Below are positions 6,960 through 13,960 of a stretch of 17,326 nucleotides of DNA, piece after piece. Source of the DNA: JANNRA01 sp031401035. GTDB taxonomy: Bacteria; Desulfobacterota; Binatia; HRBIN30; CADEER01. The translations under genes and the position numbers were made by a program. How positions within the stretch are numbered: position 1 is the first letter of the stretch; each line of letters begins with the position of its first letter. The notes under the pieces were generated by a model. The model was not told the DNA's origin and did not search any database. It worked only from the letters and a program-made list of their open reading frames with translations. The stretch covers positions 1-17,326 of the forward strand of contig JANNRA010000045.1 of assembly GCA_031401035.1 (NCBI GenBank), written 5' to 3'.

Positions 6960-7478
6960 AGGCGGGTGGCGCAGCGCCGCCAGCACCGCGTCGACGATCG
7001 CGTCCGCCTTGGCCTGCATCTCCGCGTCGGTGGCGTCCTGGATCGGATGCGCGACGAAGACGCGGCGCACCTCCGGCAGCCCGAGCGCGGCGGCCTGCGC
7101 CGTCGCGGCGGCGGCGAACTCGCTCGAGGCGACGAACACCGCCGGGCGGCCCTGGATCTCAAAGTAGGTCGTGTCGTGCACACTGCACGTCGTACACGAC
7201 CCTCAATCGGCCAGGGCTTCGATGACGAAGCCGCACTCCTCCGTGATCTGGCGGCGCAGGGCGTCCGGCGCCGGCTTGGTGAAGGTGGGCTTGCGGTAGC
7301 GGCGCAGCGTCACGCCGGGCAGGCGCTCGGCGAGGCGGGCCGCGAGGCGGTCGAGCAGCACGTCGCCGCGAGGCTTGGCGATGTCGAGCAGCGCCACCAC
7401 CCCGGTGATGACGGCTGGGCGCGCCGCCAGGGCGCGGCGGATCGGTGTCCGTTCGTCGGTCGGGTCGAGGATCTCCAT
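6954..7478 (-). CDS. UGSC-family selenoprotein (in-frame TGA = selenocysteine 92)
   Basis: The gene reads as one 174-residue protein from the ATG at 7478 to the TGA at 6954-6956 if the TGA at 7203-7205 is decoded as selenocysteine. The signature is 'ALADUGSCTTCSVHDTTYF', with Sec92, C95 and C98. Upstream, 'MEILDPTDER' and 'LLDIAKPRGDVLLDRLAARL' match the usual start of the family. Downstream, 'AVFVASSEFAAAATAQAAAL' and 'RVFVAHPIQDATDAEM' match its end. Both halves lie in the same frame with no other stop. Most relatives have Cys or Sec at the first position of this C/U-G-S-C motif. The biochemical role of the family is not established; U-x-x-C spacing suggests thiol/selenol redox chemistry. 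GGTGAGG lies before the ATG. It is convergent with the Mo enzyme and divergent from the Yip1-like gene. SelA/B/C/D must be encoded elsewhere. The alternative, a broken gene by TGC-to-TGA mutation, is less likely given the hairpin after the TGA. Confidence 0.9.
7167..7205 (-). promoter_or_regulatory. Predicted bacterial SECIS element in the UGSC mRNA
   Basis: Directly after the TGA (7203-7205, read on the minus strand) GGTCGTGT at 7201-7194 pairs perfectly with ACACGACC at 7174-7167. After a 4-base bulge on the 5' side (ACGA, 7193-7190), CGTGCA (7189-7184) pairs with TGCACG (7180-7175), leaving the apical loop GTG (7183-7181). Nineteen bases separate the TGA from the loop and the loop begins with G. 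As I recall it, the general bacterial SECIS description asks for a small apical loop with a G in its first positions, 16-37 bases after UGA; this fits. SelB would bind here to deliver Sec-tRNA. Folding energy was not computed. Confidence 0.75.
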
Positions 7479-7555
7479 GGGCCGTACCTCACCATCGCCG
7501 TCGCCGCGTCGCAAGGGCTTGCGTCTAAGCGTTTGCGCCCGTAAGTCTCGCGACT

Positions 7556-7562
7556 GGAGGAG
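7556..7562 (+). promoter_or_regulatory. Shine-Dalgarno site supporting a TTG start
   Basis: GGAGGAG lies 6 bases before the TTG at 7569 and 15 bases before the first ATG at 7578. The spacing favours the TTG as the start of the Yip1-like protein. Confidence 0.6.
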
Positions 7563-7568
7563 ACTACA

Positions 7569-8123
7569 TTGGCATCGATGCTCGACCGCATGATTCGCGC
7601 TGCCAAGCTCGATCCGAGCCTCTACGAGGAGGTGGAGGCCGACACGGCGTCCATGCCGCAGGCGACCGGCGTCGTGCTGCTCGCCGCCGTGGCCGGCGGC
7701 ATCGGCACGATTGGCGAGGCGGGCGCGCCGGGGTTCTTCGTCGGCACCGTGCTGAGTCTGTTGGGGTGGTACATCTGGTCCTTCATCACCTACATCGTCG
7801 GCACCCGCCTGCTGCCGCAGCCGGCCACGCAGGCCGATCTTGGCCAGCTCCTGCGCACGATCGGCTTCGCCAGCGCGCCGGGAGTGCTGCGCGTCCTCGG
7901 CGTCGTGCCCGGCGTCGGGCAGCTGGCGCTGGTGGTCAGCGCCCTGTGGTCGTTGGCCGCCATGGTGGTCGCGGTGCGGCAGGCGTTGGATTACGACAGC
8001 ACCGGCCGCGCCATCGCCGTCTGCCTCATCGGCTGGTTGGTGCAGGTTCTGATCATTGCCATCCCGTTTCTGGTGCTCGGCATGTTCGTCGCCGGCAGCG
8101 GCGGGCAGGTGCCGGCCGCATGA
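7569..8123 (+). CDS. Yip1-family-like integral membrane protein
   Basis: This 184-residue protein starts with a short soluble segment, 'LDRMIRAAKLDPSLYEEVEA' (residues 5-24), then has about four to five hydrophobic spans near residues 31-49, 54-78, 98-137 (with a Gly/Pro break) and 147-175. The overall pattern, an N-terminal 'R-M-I-R-A-x-x-L-D-x-x-x-Y-E-E-V' followed by a Yip1-like multi-span core with 'TIGFASAPGVLRVLGVVPGVG', matches the bacterial proteins assigned to the Yip1 domain. The function in bacteria is unknown. The start is TTG, chosen from the Shine-Dalgarno spacing. The stop overlaps the next gene's start (ATGA at 8120-8123), so the two are probably translationally coupled. It is divergent from the UGSC gene, with 90 bases between. 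Confidence 0.8.
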   Translation: MASMLDRMIRAAKLDPSLYEEVEADTASMPQATGVVLLAAVAGGIGTIGEAGAPGFFVGTVLSLLGWYIWSFITYIVGTRLLPQPATQADLGQLLRTIGFASAPGVLRVLGVVPGVGQLALVVSALWSLAAMVVAVRQALDYDSTGRAIAVCLIGWLVQVLIIAIPFLVLGMFVAGSGGQVPAA

Positions 8124-9202
8124 GGAGCGCCCGCGACTGGCCGCGCCGACGGCGGTTGCTCGCGCTGCTGGTGATCTGCATTTCGCTGCCGCTGTGCGGT
8201 GCGCCAGCGCGCGCCGGCGACGTGCTTGGCGAGCGCATCGTGCGTGGCCGCGTCTACAACATCGACCGCGGCGAGGGCGTTCCGGTGGCGTCGGCGGTGG
8301 TCTCCTTCCGCAATCTCGACGCCAGCGGGCCGGCAGCGGGTGGCCTCGCCGTCACCGACGCGAACGGCAATTTCGCCTTCGCCCTCGCCCTGAGCAGTAC
8401 CGATCTGGTGCGCCTGCGCGCCAGCGCGCCCGGCTTCTCGCCGTACACCACGAGCGCGCGCGCTGACACGCTGGTCGGTCGCACGCCGGCGATCGAGATG
8501 GGGATCGGCGCGGCCCAGCCCGACCGCTCCCGCATCCGCGGCCACGTCTCGGACGGCAGTCGCTGCCAGGTCGACGGCGGCGACGTGCCGGTGCGCCTGC
8601 GCCGCACCGGACGGACGACGCGCACCTCCTCCGCCGGCGACCTGTACTTCGGCGGCGTCGAGGACGGCGACTACGTGCTGATCATCGGCCGCGAGAACCT
8701 CGAGGTGCCGGTGGTGATCGACGGGCACGACGCCGAGGTGCAGGTCTGCCTGACCTGCCCCGGGCTGCCCAGCCTCGATCCGCCGGCGGGGCGACAGGGC
8801 GCGACGGTGTTCGTCACCGGCGACCCCTGCGGCGCGCTGGCGCCCGGGCGATTGGCGACGATCTACTTCGACGATGTCGTGGTGGCGCGTGCGGAAGCGG
8901 GTCAGCAGGGCAACTTCCGCGTCAGCATCGGCGTGCCGCGCGACGCGGCGCCCGGGCCGCACCGGGTGCGCGTCTTCGGCGAGGACGTGGCGGAGATCGC
9001 CTCGGCGACCTTCGTCGTCGACGCCGTCTGCGGCGGCGACTGCGACTTCGACGGCGCGGTGGCGATCTCGGAGCTGCTGCGCGGCGTCGGGCTGGCGCTG
9101 GGCAACGACGTCGTCGGCTGTGCCGCGTACCGCGATCCGGTGTCGATCGACCAGCTCGTCGGCGCCGTCGACAACGCCCTGAGCGGCTGCGACGCGCCCT
9201 GA
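8120..9202 (+). CDS. Secreted protein with carboxypeptidase-regulatory-like domains and C-terminal dockerin-like repeat
   Basis: This 360-residue protein starts at the ATG overlapping the Yip1-like stop. Residues 1-32 form a signal peptide: an Arg-rich N-region, 'LLALLVICISLPLCG', and cleavage after 'APARA'. Residues ~38-115 look like a carboxypeptidase regulatory-like beta-sandwich ('GRVYNIDRGEGVPVASAVV', 'TDANGNFAFAL'), and ~137-200 resemble a second one ('IRGHVSDGSRCQVDGG', 'GVEDGDYVLII'). A further beta domain follows. The last ~57 residues, 'CGGDCDFDGAVAISELLRGV' to 'NALSGC', are a dockerin-like unit whose first half has a D-x-D-G loop but whose second half ('AAYRDPVSIDQL') has lost it. 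Dockerin-like units often bind calcium and partner proteins; the partner here is unknown. The product is probably exported to the periplasm or outside. It ends stop-to-stop with the next minus-strand gene. Confidence 0.85.
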   Translation: MRSARDWPRRRRLLALLVICISLPLCGAPARAGDVLGERIVRGRVYNIDRGEGVPVASAVVSFRNLDASGPAAGGLAVTDANGNFAFALALSSTDLVRLRASAPGFSPYTTSARADTLVGRTPAIEMGIGAAQPDRSRIRGHVSDGSRCQVDGGDVPVRLRRTGRTTRTSSAGDLYFGGVEDGDYVLIIGRENLEVPVVIDGHDAEVQVCLTCPGLPSLDPPAGRQGATVFVTGDPCGALAPGRLATIYFDDVVVARAEAGQQGNFRVSIGVPRDAAPGPHRVRVFGEDVAEIASATFVVDAVCGGDCDFDGAVAISELLRGVGLALGNDVVGCAAYRDPVSIDQLVGAVDNALSGCDAP

Positions 9203-10702
9203 TCAGTCGTCGTCGATGCGCCGCGTCACCATCGACGAGCCCATCGGCCCACTCACCCAGCCGCCGAGATAGGCGCCGAACTTGCCCGCCTCGCCGCCGG
9301 CGACCACCAGGATGATCTGCTCCGGCGCTTTGAACTTGGGGACCAGGGTCTCGGCCCCGAGGCGTTCCAGCAGGGCGGCCGGCAGGCCCTCGGCGCTGCC
9401 GCCGGCGCCGACGACCAGGTCGCGCAGTGGTCGCAACGTCGCTGCCTGGATGCCGGCGCGCACCTGCGCCTTGCTCCAGCCGTCGGCGGCGAAGGTGTCG
9501 ACGTGTTCGGGCGGCACAACGACGACGATCTCGCCGTGGAAGTAGTGTTTCGGATGGCTGGCCGCCGCGAGCGCCAGGCCGTAGCTGGTCGCCAGCCCCG
9601 CCGCGTCGCGTGCCAGCTGGTCGACGATCGCGGTCGGCGCGCCACCGGCGAAGACGGTGACGGTGCTCTCGTGCGCCGCGAAGCCGCGCTCGACATGCAG
9701 CGGCTCCCAGCGGCTGCGTTCCTCGAGCTCGCCGAAGCAGCAGGTGAATTTGCCCGGCTGCCCGAGCGTCGCGCGGTCGACCTCGCCTGGTCGACCGCCG
9801 CCGACGTTGCGCACCACCAGTTGCACGGCGCGGCCGATCGTCGCGTTGGCGCGCGTGCCCTGGCCGAGGGCGTTGAGGCCGCAGTTGATGCCGAGGCGGG
9901 CGCGCAGCGGACCGTTGATGATCAGCACCGGGGTGGGGAAGTGGGTCGTCGCCAGCACGCCGTGCATGTTGAATGCGTCGCTGCACACCGCCGCGACGGC
10001 GGCCAGGACGACCGGCAGGTACTCGGGCCGGCAGCCGGCCATGACGGCGTTGATGGCGACCTTCTCGACCGTCACCGGGGCCAGGTGGGGCGGTACGACG
10101 GCGACCACCGCCTGCGCGTCGCGGTGCGTGCCGGCAAGCATGCGCAGCACCCGCTCGGGCGTCGGCGGCACCACCGGCAGGCCATCGGTGAGGCCCTGGT
10201 CGAAGCAGAACTCGACGGCGTCGTCGGCCGCTGCGATGCTGAGACGGCGCGCCCGCAGCGGGCTGCCGCTGGCCGCCGCGACGAGGCGCTCGGCGACGCC
10301 GGGCTCGACGGATCGCGACCCGCAGCCGGCGCGCCAGGCCGGCAGCGCCGCCCAGTCGAACGGCGGCGCCGGCACGCCGGCCGACCGCGCCACGTTGTCG
10401 ACCGCGGCGCGCCACTCTTCGCGCACGAAGCCGACGTGGCGCAGCGGGGGGGCACAGCCCGGCATGGTGGCGACCAGCGTCGGGACGGTCTCGACGTCGT
10501 GCGCGAACGACGTCGCCAGCGCCGTGTCGTCGATCAGCCGGGTCGCCGCACCGGCGCGCGTCAGGCTCGCCGCATCCTGGCAGATCACGTCGACCGCCAC
10601 CCGCGCGCCGAAGTGCCGCGCCGCGGCGTCGAGCAACGGCAGGATCAGTGTGCAGGTGGGACAATCGTCCTTGACGAAGCACTGCAACCGCGGCAGGTCC
10701 AT
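9203..10702 (-). CDS. Two-part protein: thioredoxin-like CPTC domain plus conserved C-terminal region of unknown function
   Basis: The 499-residue product has a thioredoxin/glutaredoxin-like head of about 105 residues. It contains 'CFVKDDCPTC' with C14-P-T-C17 at the end of the first strand, and 'VETVPTLV' giving the cis-Pro loop near residues 70-77. The rest is a large region I know only as an uncharacterised family. It is rich in conserved-looking blocks: 'FCFDQGLTDGLPVVPPTPER' (165-184), 'VEKVAINAVMAGCRPEYLPV' (212-231), 'GQGTRANATIGRAVQL' (280-295), 'CCFGELEERSRWEPLHVERG' (321-340), and a Gly-rich end. There are many cysteines (C127, C166, C224, C240, C274, C321, C322). No signal peptide is seen, so it should be cytoplasmic. 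The CPTC head suggests thiol-disulfide exchange acting on the C-terminal part. It is near the UGSC selenoprotein; a functional link is inference. No clear Shine-Dalgarno site precedes the ATG. Confidence 0.8.
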   Translation of the reverse strand: MDLPRLQCFVKDDCPTCTLILPLLDAAARHFGARVAVDVICQDAASLTRAGAATRLIDDTALATSFAHDVETVPTLVATMPGCAPPLRHVGFVREEWRAAVDNVARSAGVPAPPFDWAALPAWRAGCGSRSVEPGVAERLVAAASGSPLRARRLSIAAADDAVEFCFDQGLTDGLPVVPPTPERVLRMLAGTHRDAQAVVAVVPPHLAPVTVEKVAINAVMAGCRPEYLPVVLAAVAAVCSDAFNMHGVLATTHFPTPVLIINGPLRARLGINCGLNALGQGTRANATIGRAVQLVVRNVGGGRPGEVDRATLGQPGKFTCCFGELEERSRWEPLHVERGFAAHESTVTVFAGGAPTAIVDQLARDAAGLATSYGLALAAASHPKHYFHGEIVVVVPPEHVDTFAADGWSKAQVRAGIQAATLRPLRDLVVGAGGSAEGLPAALLERLGAETLVPKFKAPEQIILVVAGGEAGKFGAYLGGWVSGPMGSSMVTRRIDDD

Positions 10703-10735
10703 GCACTGGGTCTAGCAGGGTTGGTGGAGCGCGTC

Positions 10736-11701
10736 TTGGGTGCATCGAGCGGGCGGCTGCGGCGTCGCCGGCGGCGCAGCAATCCGGCGCGGTGCGGCAT
10801 CCCCGCCGTCGTGCTCGCCCTGCTGCTGCTCCTGCTGATCCCCGCCCCTGCCAGCGCGACGTGCGTCGGCGACTGCGGCAGCGACGGCCGGGTCGCCGTC
10901 AACGAACTCATCGTCGGCGTGTCGATCGCCCTCGGCGGCAACGCGATGAGCGCCTGCCCGTCCTTCGATGCCGACGGCGACGCCGCCGTCAGCGTCGCCG
11001 AGCTGGTCACCGGCGTCAACAACGCCTTGCTCGGCTGCGCCGCGGCGCCGACGCCGACCTCGCCGCCGCCGTCGCTGCCGCCGACCGTCACCCCGACGGT
11101 GACGCGCACGCCGGCGAGCGGGCCGTCAATCATCTTCTTCGGCATCACGTCGTCTGACGACTCGCTGCAGCCGCCGACCGGCAACGACCCCTACGGGGTG
11201 CCGATCTACGAGCGCCCGTTCGGCTTCAGCTTCTCGTTGGTGATCGAGGCGGCGCGCCGACCGGGTGGGCCGGCGGTAGGCAAGGAGAGCTTTCGCGAGG
11301 GGGCGCCGCCGGACCTGCAGGTGCAGTCGACGCGGCCGCTTGGCAACGGCAGCACGGCGGTGTGCGATGTCACGGAGATGAGTTTCGGGGGCGTGCCGGG
11401 CATCGACCCGCCGCGCCTCGAGGAGCCGGAGGAATTGGCCGACGCGCTCAACGACTTCGGCTGCCGCTTCATCGACGGGGTCGGCCAGCCGCTCGCCCGC
11501 ATCTGCGGGCTCGGATGCGTGAAGTTCGAGAGCGGCGAGTCGGGGTGCGTGACGGGCAACGAGCCCGAGGTGCAGTTCTGCGCCCCGGTGGCGGTGCCGC
11601 TGACCTTCCCGGACGGCGACACGCTGATCACCGCCCGCGTCCGCGACAAGGCCGGCGCCCTCGGCGAGCCGGCGCAGTTGATCGTCCGCGTGCGGCCGTA
11701 A
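10736..11701 (+). CDS. Secreted protein with N-terminal dockerin-like repeat, Pro/Thr linker and Cys-rich C-terminal domain
   Basis: The chosen start is the TTG at 10736, with GGAG 6 bases upstream; TTG 10721 and GTG 10724 are alternatives. The 321-residue product has a very basic N-region (residues 8-14 all Arg or Leu), a hydrophobic core 'PAVVLALLLLLLIPAPASA' and cleavage before T42. Residues 42-101 form a full dockerin-like duplication, 'CVGDCGSDGRVAVNELI' and 'CPSFDADGDAAVSVAELV', ending 'NNALLGC', with D-x-D-G-D-type calcium loops. A Pro/Thr linker (102-131) leads to a C-terminal domain of ~190 residues with 'IIFFGITSSDD' and 'ERPFGFSFSLVIEA' plus seven cysteines in 'VCDVTEMSFGG' to 'VQFCAPVAV'. 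I recall this domain from other secreted proteins of similar genomes but not its function. It is divergent from the CPTC gene, with only 33 bases between the starts. Confidence 0.8.
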   Translation: MGASSGRLRRRRRRSNPARCGIPAVVLALLLLLLIPAPASATCVGDCGSDGRVAVNELIVGVSIALGGNAMSACPSFDADGDAAVSVAELVTGVNNALLGCAAAPTPTSPPPSLPPTVTPTVTRTPASGPSIIFFGITSSDDSLQPPTGNDPYGVPIYERPFGFSFSLVIEAARRPGGPAVGKESFREGAPPDLQVQSTRPLGNGSTAVCDVTEMSFGGVPGIDPPRLEEPEELADALNDFGCRFIDGVGQPLARICGLGCVKFESGESGCVTGNEPEVQFCAPVAVPLTFPDGDTLITARVRDKAGALGEPAQLIVRVRP

Positions 11702-11709
11702 GTTACGGC
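11695..11709. terminator. Short palindrome over two convergent stop codons
   Basis: GCCGTA (11695-11700) pairs with TACGGC (11704-11709) around a 3-base loop. It covers the TAA of the dockerin-like gene (11699-11701) and the stop of the diiron gene (11703-11705). It lacks a T-run, so any terminator role is weak. Confidence 0.3.
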
Positions 11710-12578
11710 ACGATGCGCGCGAGCGCGCGGGCGATGGCGGGCACGAAGGTCGGACGCAGCAGGCGCGGGTCGTAGGGCGCCAGCCGCGCCTCGTTCTCGC
11801 GCAGGCAGACGGTGAGGAACTGGCGCGGCGAGCTGACCACGTCGAGCGAGTCCTTGACGCCGAGCATGAAGTCGTCCTCCTGCCCGCTGTCGCCGCCGCC
11901 GCCGCCGCGCGCCGCCGCGACGGCGGTCTTCATCCGGCCCCACACCTGCGCCGACATGGCCATCGCGCAGCGCGCCCTGTGCGAGACCTTGCCGACGCCG
12001 CCCTCGCGGGCTCGGCAGTAGGCGATCCAGTTGGCGAAGAAGATGATATGGCGCGCCTCTTCCTGCACGATCGGCTGCACCGCGGCGAGCAGCGCCGTCG
12101 GGAAGAGACCGGACTCGCCGGCCAGTCGGTACAGGCCGAAGGCGAAGAAGGAGTCGAAGCACTCGCCGTAGCCGACGCGCATGAAGTCCCACAGCGGGTC
12201 GTCCGAGAGCGGCTCCTCACGCGTCGCCGGGCGGGGAATCTCGTAGTGACGCAGCATGTGGTCGAGCAGCGCCGAATGGCGCCCCTCTTCGAAGCCGTTG
12301 AGGGCGATGGCTTCGCGCAGCATCGGGTCCGGCTCGAGCGGAGCCAGGGCCTGTACCTTGCGCGCGACGTCGTGCTCGGTCGACACCGCCTCGTTCCAGA
12401 ACGGCATCGTGCGCAGCCGCGCCAGCGTCGCGACGTCGAGATCCGGCCAGTCGACCTTGGCCGCGTCGTATGGGTCGTGCGTCTCCATGAAGACGCGACA
12501 GAACAGCGCCTTGTGCTCCTCCGAGCCGATGCGCACCGCGGTCAGCGGCGTGGACAGGATGTCGATGCTGGCGTTCAT
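11703..12578 (-). CDS. Ferritin-like diiron-carboxylate protein
   Basis: This 291-residue protein has the metal-ligand pattern of a four-helix ferritin-like diiron centre: E68 in 'VSTEHDVARKV', E98 and H101 in 'NGFEEGRHSALL', E139 in 'GYGECFDSFF', and E174 and H177 in 'VQEEARHIIFF'. Two E-x-x-H motifs plus two single Glu are the standard set for oxygen-activating or rubrerythrin-like proteins. The reaction is unknown; hydroxylase, desaturase-like and peroxide-reducing roles all occur in the superfamily. A Gly-rich acidic loop, 'ARGGGGGDSGQEDD' (223-236), interrupts the C-terminal part and may be a flexible insertion. No signal peptide is present. The ATG at 12578 has only a weak ribosome site. 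The gene is divergent from the CoA-transferase gene and convergent, two bases apart, with the dockerin-like gene. Confidence 0.85.
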   Translation of the reverse strand: MNASIDILSTPLTAVRIGSEEHKALFCRVFMETHDPYDAAKVDWPDLDVATLARLRTMPFWNEAVSTEHDVARKVQALAPLEPDPMLREAIALNGFEEGRHSALLDHMLRHYEIPRPATREEPLSDDPLWDFMRVGYGECFDSFFAFGLYRLAGESGLFPTALLAAVQPIVQEEARHIIFFANWIAYCRAREGGVGKVSHRARCAMAMSAQVWGRMKTAVAAARGGGGGDSGQEDDFMLGVKDSLDVVSSPRQFLTVCLRENEARLAPYDPRLLRPTFVPAIARALARIVP

Positions 12579-12673
12579 GAGATCGGCCTAGCGAATAAAG
12601 GCCGTGCCGACCAGCCCCTTCGACCCCGCCTCGCGACACTGGCCTGTGGCGCTGGCGCTGCTAGGGTGACGCG
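12579..12673. promoter_or_regulatory. Divergent gap between diiron gene and CoA-transferase gene
   Basis: This 95-base spacer separates two divergent starts and should carry their promoters. AGGGTGA near 12664-12670 may serve as ribosome site for the CoA-transferase. No operator-like palindrome stood out. Confidence 0.3.
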
Positions 12674-13945
12674 ATGCAACTGGTCTCTGCCGCTGCGGCC
12701 ATCGCCACGATCGAATCCGGCGAGCACCTGTTTCTGCACGGCGCCGCCGCCGTGCCGTCGGCGCTGCTCGAGGCGCTGGTGGCACGCGCCCCGGAGCTGA
12801 CCGACGTCACCGTCACCCATCTGCACGTCGAGGGCCCCGGCCCGCACCTGGCGCCGGCGCTGGCGGGGCACCTGCGCCATCGCGCCCTGTTCATCGGCGC
12901 CAACGCGCGCGTCGCGGTTGCCGAGGGGCGCGCCGAGTATGTGCCGGTGTTCCTCTCGGACATCCCGCACCTCATCCGTCGCGGTGCGATTCAGATCGAC
13001 ACGGCGCTCATCAACGTCACGCCGCCGGATCGGCACGGCTTCTGCTCGCTCGGTCCGTCGGTGGACGTGACCCTGGCGGCGGTCGGCGCGGCGCGACGGG
13101 TGATCGCCCAGCTCAATCCGGCGTTGCCGCGCACGCACGGCGCCGGCTTCTTGCATGTCGACCGCATCACCTTCGGCGTCGCCGTCGACCAGCCGCCGGT
13201 GGCCGTTCCGCTGCCGGCGATCGGTGCGGTCGAACGGCGCATCGGCGAGCGCATCGCGGCGTTGGTGCCCGACGGCGCGACGCTGCAGATGGGCATCGGG
13301 GCGATTCCGGCCGCGGTGGCGCTGTCGCTGGTCGATCACCGCGATCTCGGCATCCACACCGAGATGTTCACCGACGTGGTGGTCGACCTGGTCGAGCGCG
13401 GCGTCGTCACCGGAGCACGCAAGGAGGTCGACCCGGGTCGCATCGTCTCTGCCTTCGTGTGCGGGACGGCGCGCCTCTACGCGTTCCTCGACGATAACCC
13501 GCTGATCGAGCTGCAGCCCGCCGACTACACCAACGACAGCGCCATCATCAGGCGCTTCCGCCGCATGACGGCGATCAATTCGGCGATCGAAATCGACCTC
13601 ACCGGGCAGGTCTGCGCCGACTCCGTCGGCCACCGCATGGTGAGCGGCGTCGGCGGCCAGATGGACTTCATCCGCGGCGCCGCCCTGGCCGAGGAGGGCC
13701 GCGCGATCATCGCCCTGCCGTCGACCGCCGGCGGCGGCACCTGCTCGCGCATCGTCGCGACGCTGCGCCCAGGCGCCGGCGTGGTGACGACGCGGGCGCA
13801 TGTCGAAACGGTCGTCACCGAGCACGGAGTCGCCGACCTCTTCGGCCGCAGCATTCCCGAACGTGCGCGCGCCCTGATCGGGCTTGCGGACCCGGCCTTC
13901 CGCGACGGCCTGGAGCGCGAGGCGCGCGCCCTGCGCCTGCTCTGA
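12674..13945 (+). CDS. Acetyl-CoA hydrolase/transferase family, 4-hydroxybutyrate CoA-transferase-like
   Basis: The 423-residue protein has the two-domain layout of family I CoA-transferases of the AbfT/Cat2 type, which move CoA between acetyl-CoA (or another acyl-CoA) and a carboxylic acid in the cytoplasm. The N-terminal half has 'GEHLFLHGAAAVPSALLEAL' and 'VFLSDIPHLIRRGAIQIDTA'. The C-terminal half has 'LQMGIGAIPAAVALSL' followed by E230 in 'GIHTEMFTD', the expected catalytic glutamate that forms the glutamyl-CoA thioester, and 'SGVGGQMDFIRGA' (324-336), the CoA-site Gly loop. Length matches the family (about 430). Start at the ATG preceded by AGGGTGA. The downstream gene is convergent. 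Given the PhaC-like gene close by, a role in activating hydroxy- or short-chain acids is plausible, but propionate or butyrate are equally possible substrates. Confidence 0.9.
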   Translation: MQLVSAAAAIATIESGEHLFLHGAAAVPSALLEALVARAPELTDVTVTHLHVEGPGPHLAPALAGHLRHRALFIGANARVAVAEGRAEYVPVFLSDIPHLIRRGAIQIDTALINVTPPDRHGFCSLGPSVDVTLAAVGAARRVIAQLNPALPRTHGAGFLHVDRITFGVAVDQPPVAVPLPAIGAVERRIGERIAALVPDGATLQMGIGAIPAAVALSLVDHRDLGIHTEMFTDVVVDLVERGVVTGARKEVDPGRIVSAFVCGTARLYAFLDDNPLIELQPADYTNDSAIIRRFRRMTAINSAIEIDLTGQVCADSVGHRMVSGVGGQMDFIRGAALAEEGRAIIALPSTAGGGTCSRIVATLRPGAGVVTTRAHVETVVTEHGVADLFGRSIPERARALIGLADPAFRDGLEREARALRLL

Positions 13946-13960
13946 GCGACGGACTCCCGG

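Noticed and set aside
6954..7181. A separate 75-residue protein starting at an internal GTG
   Set aside because: It begins after the C-T-T-C part of the UGSC motif, in phase with the upstream half; one selenoprotein explains both parts better.
9191..9227. GACGCG/CGCGTC inverted repeat across the convergent stops at 9200-9205 as a terminator
   Set aside because: Only six pairs with a 25-base loop and no T-run; too weak to call.
9503..10735. 5' extension of the dockerin-like secreted protein
   Set aside because: The extension is antisense to the CPTC gene and would place the signal peptide in the middle of the protein.
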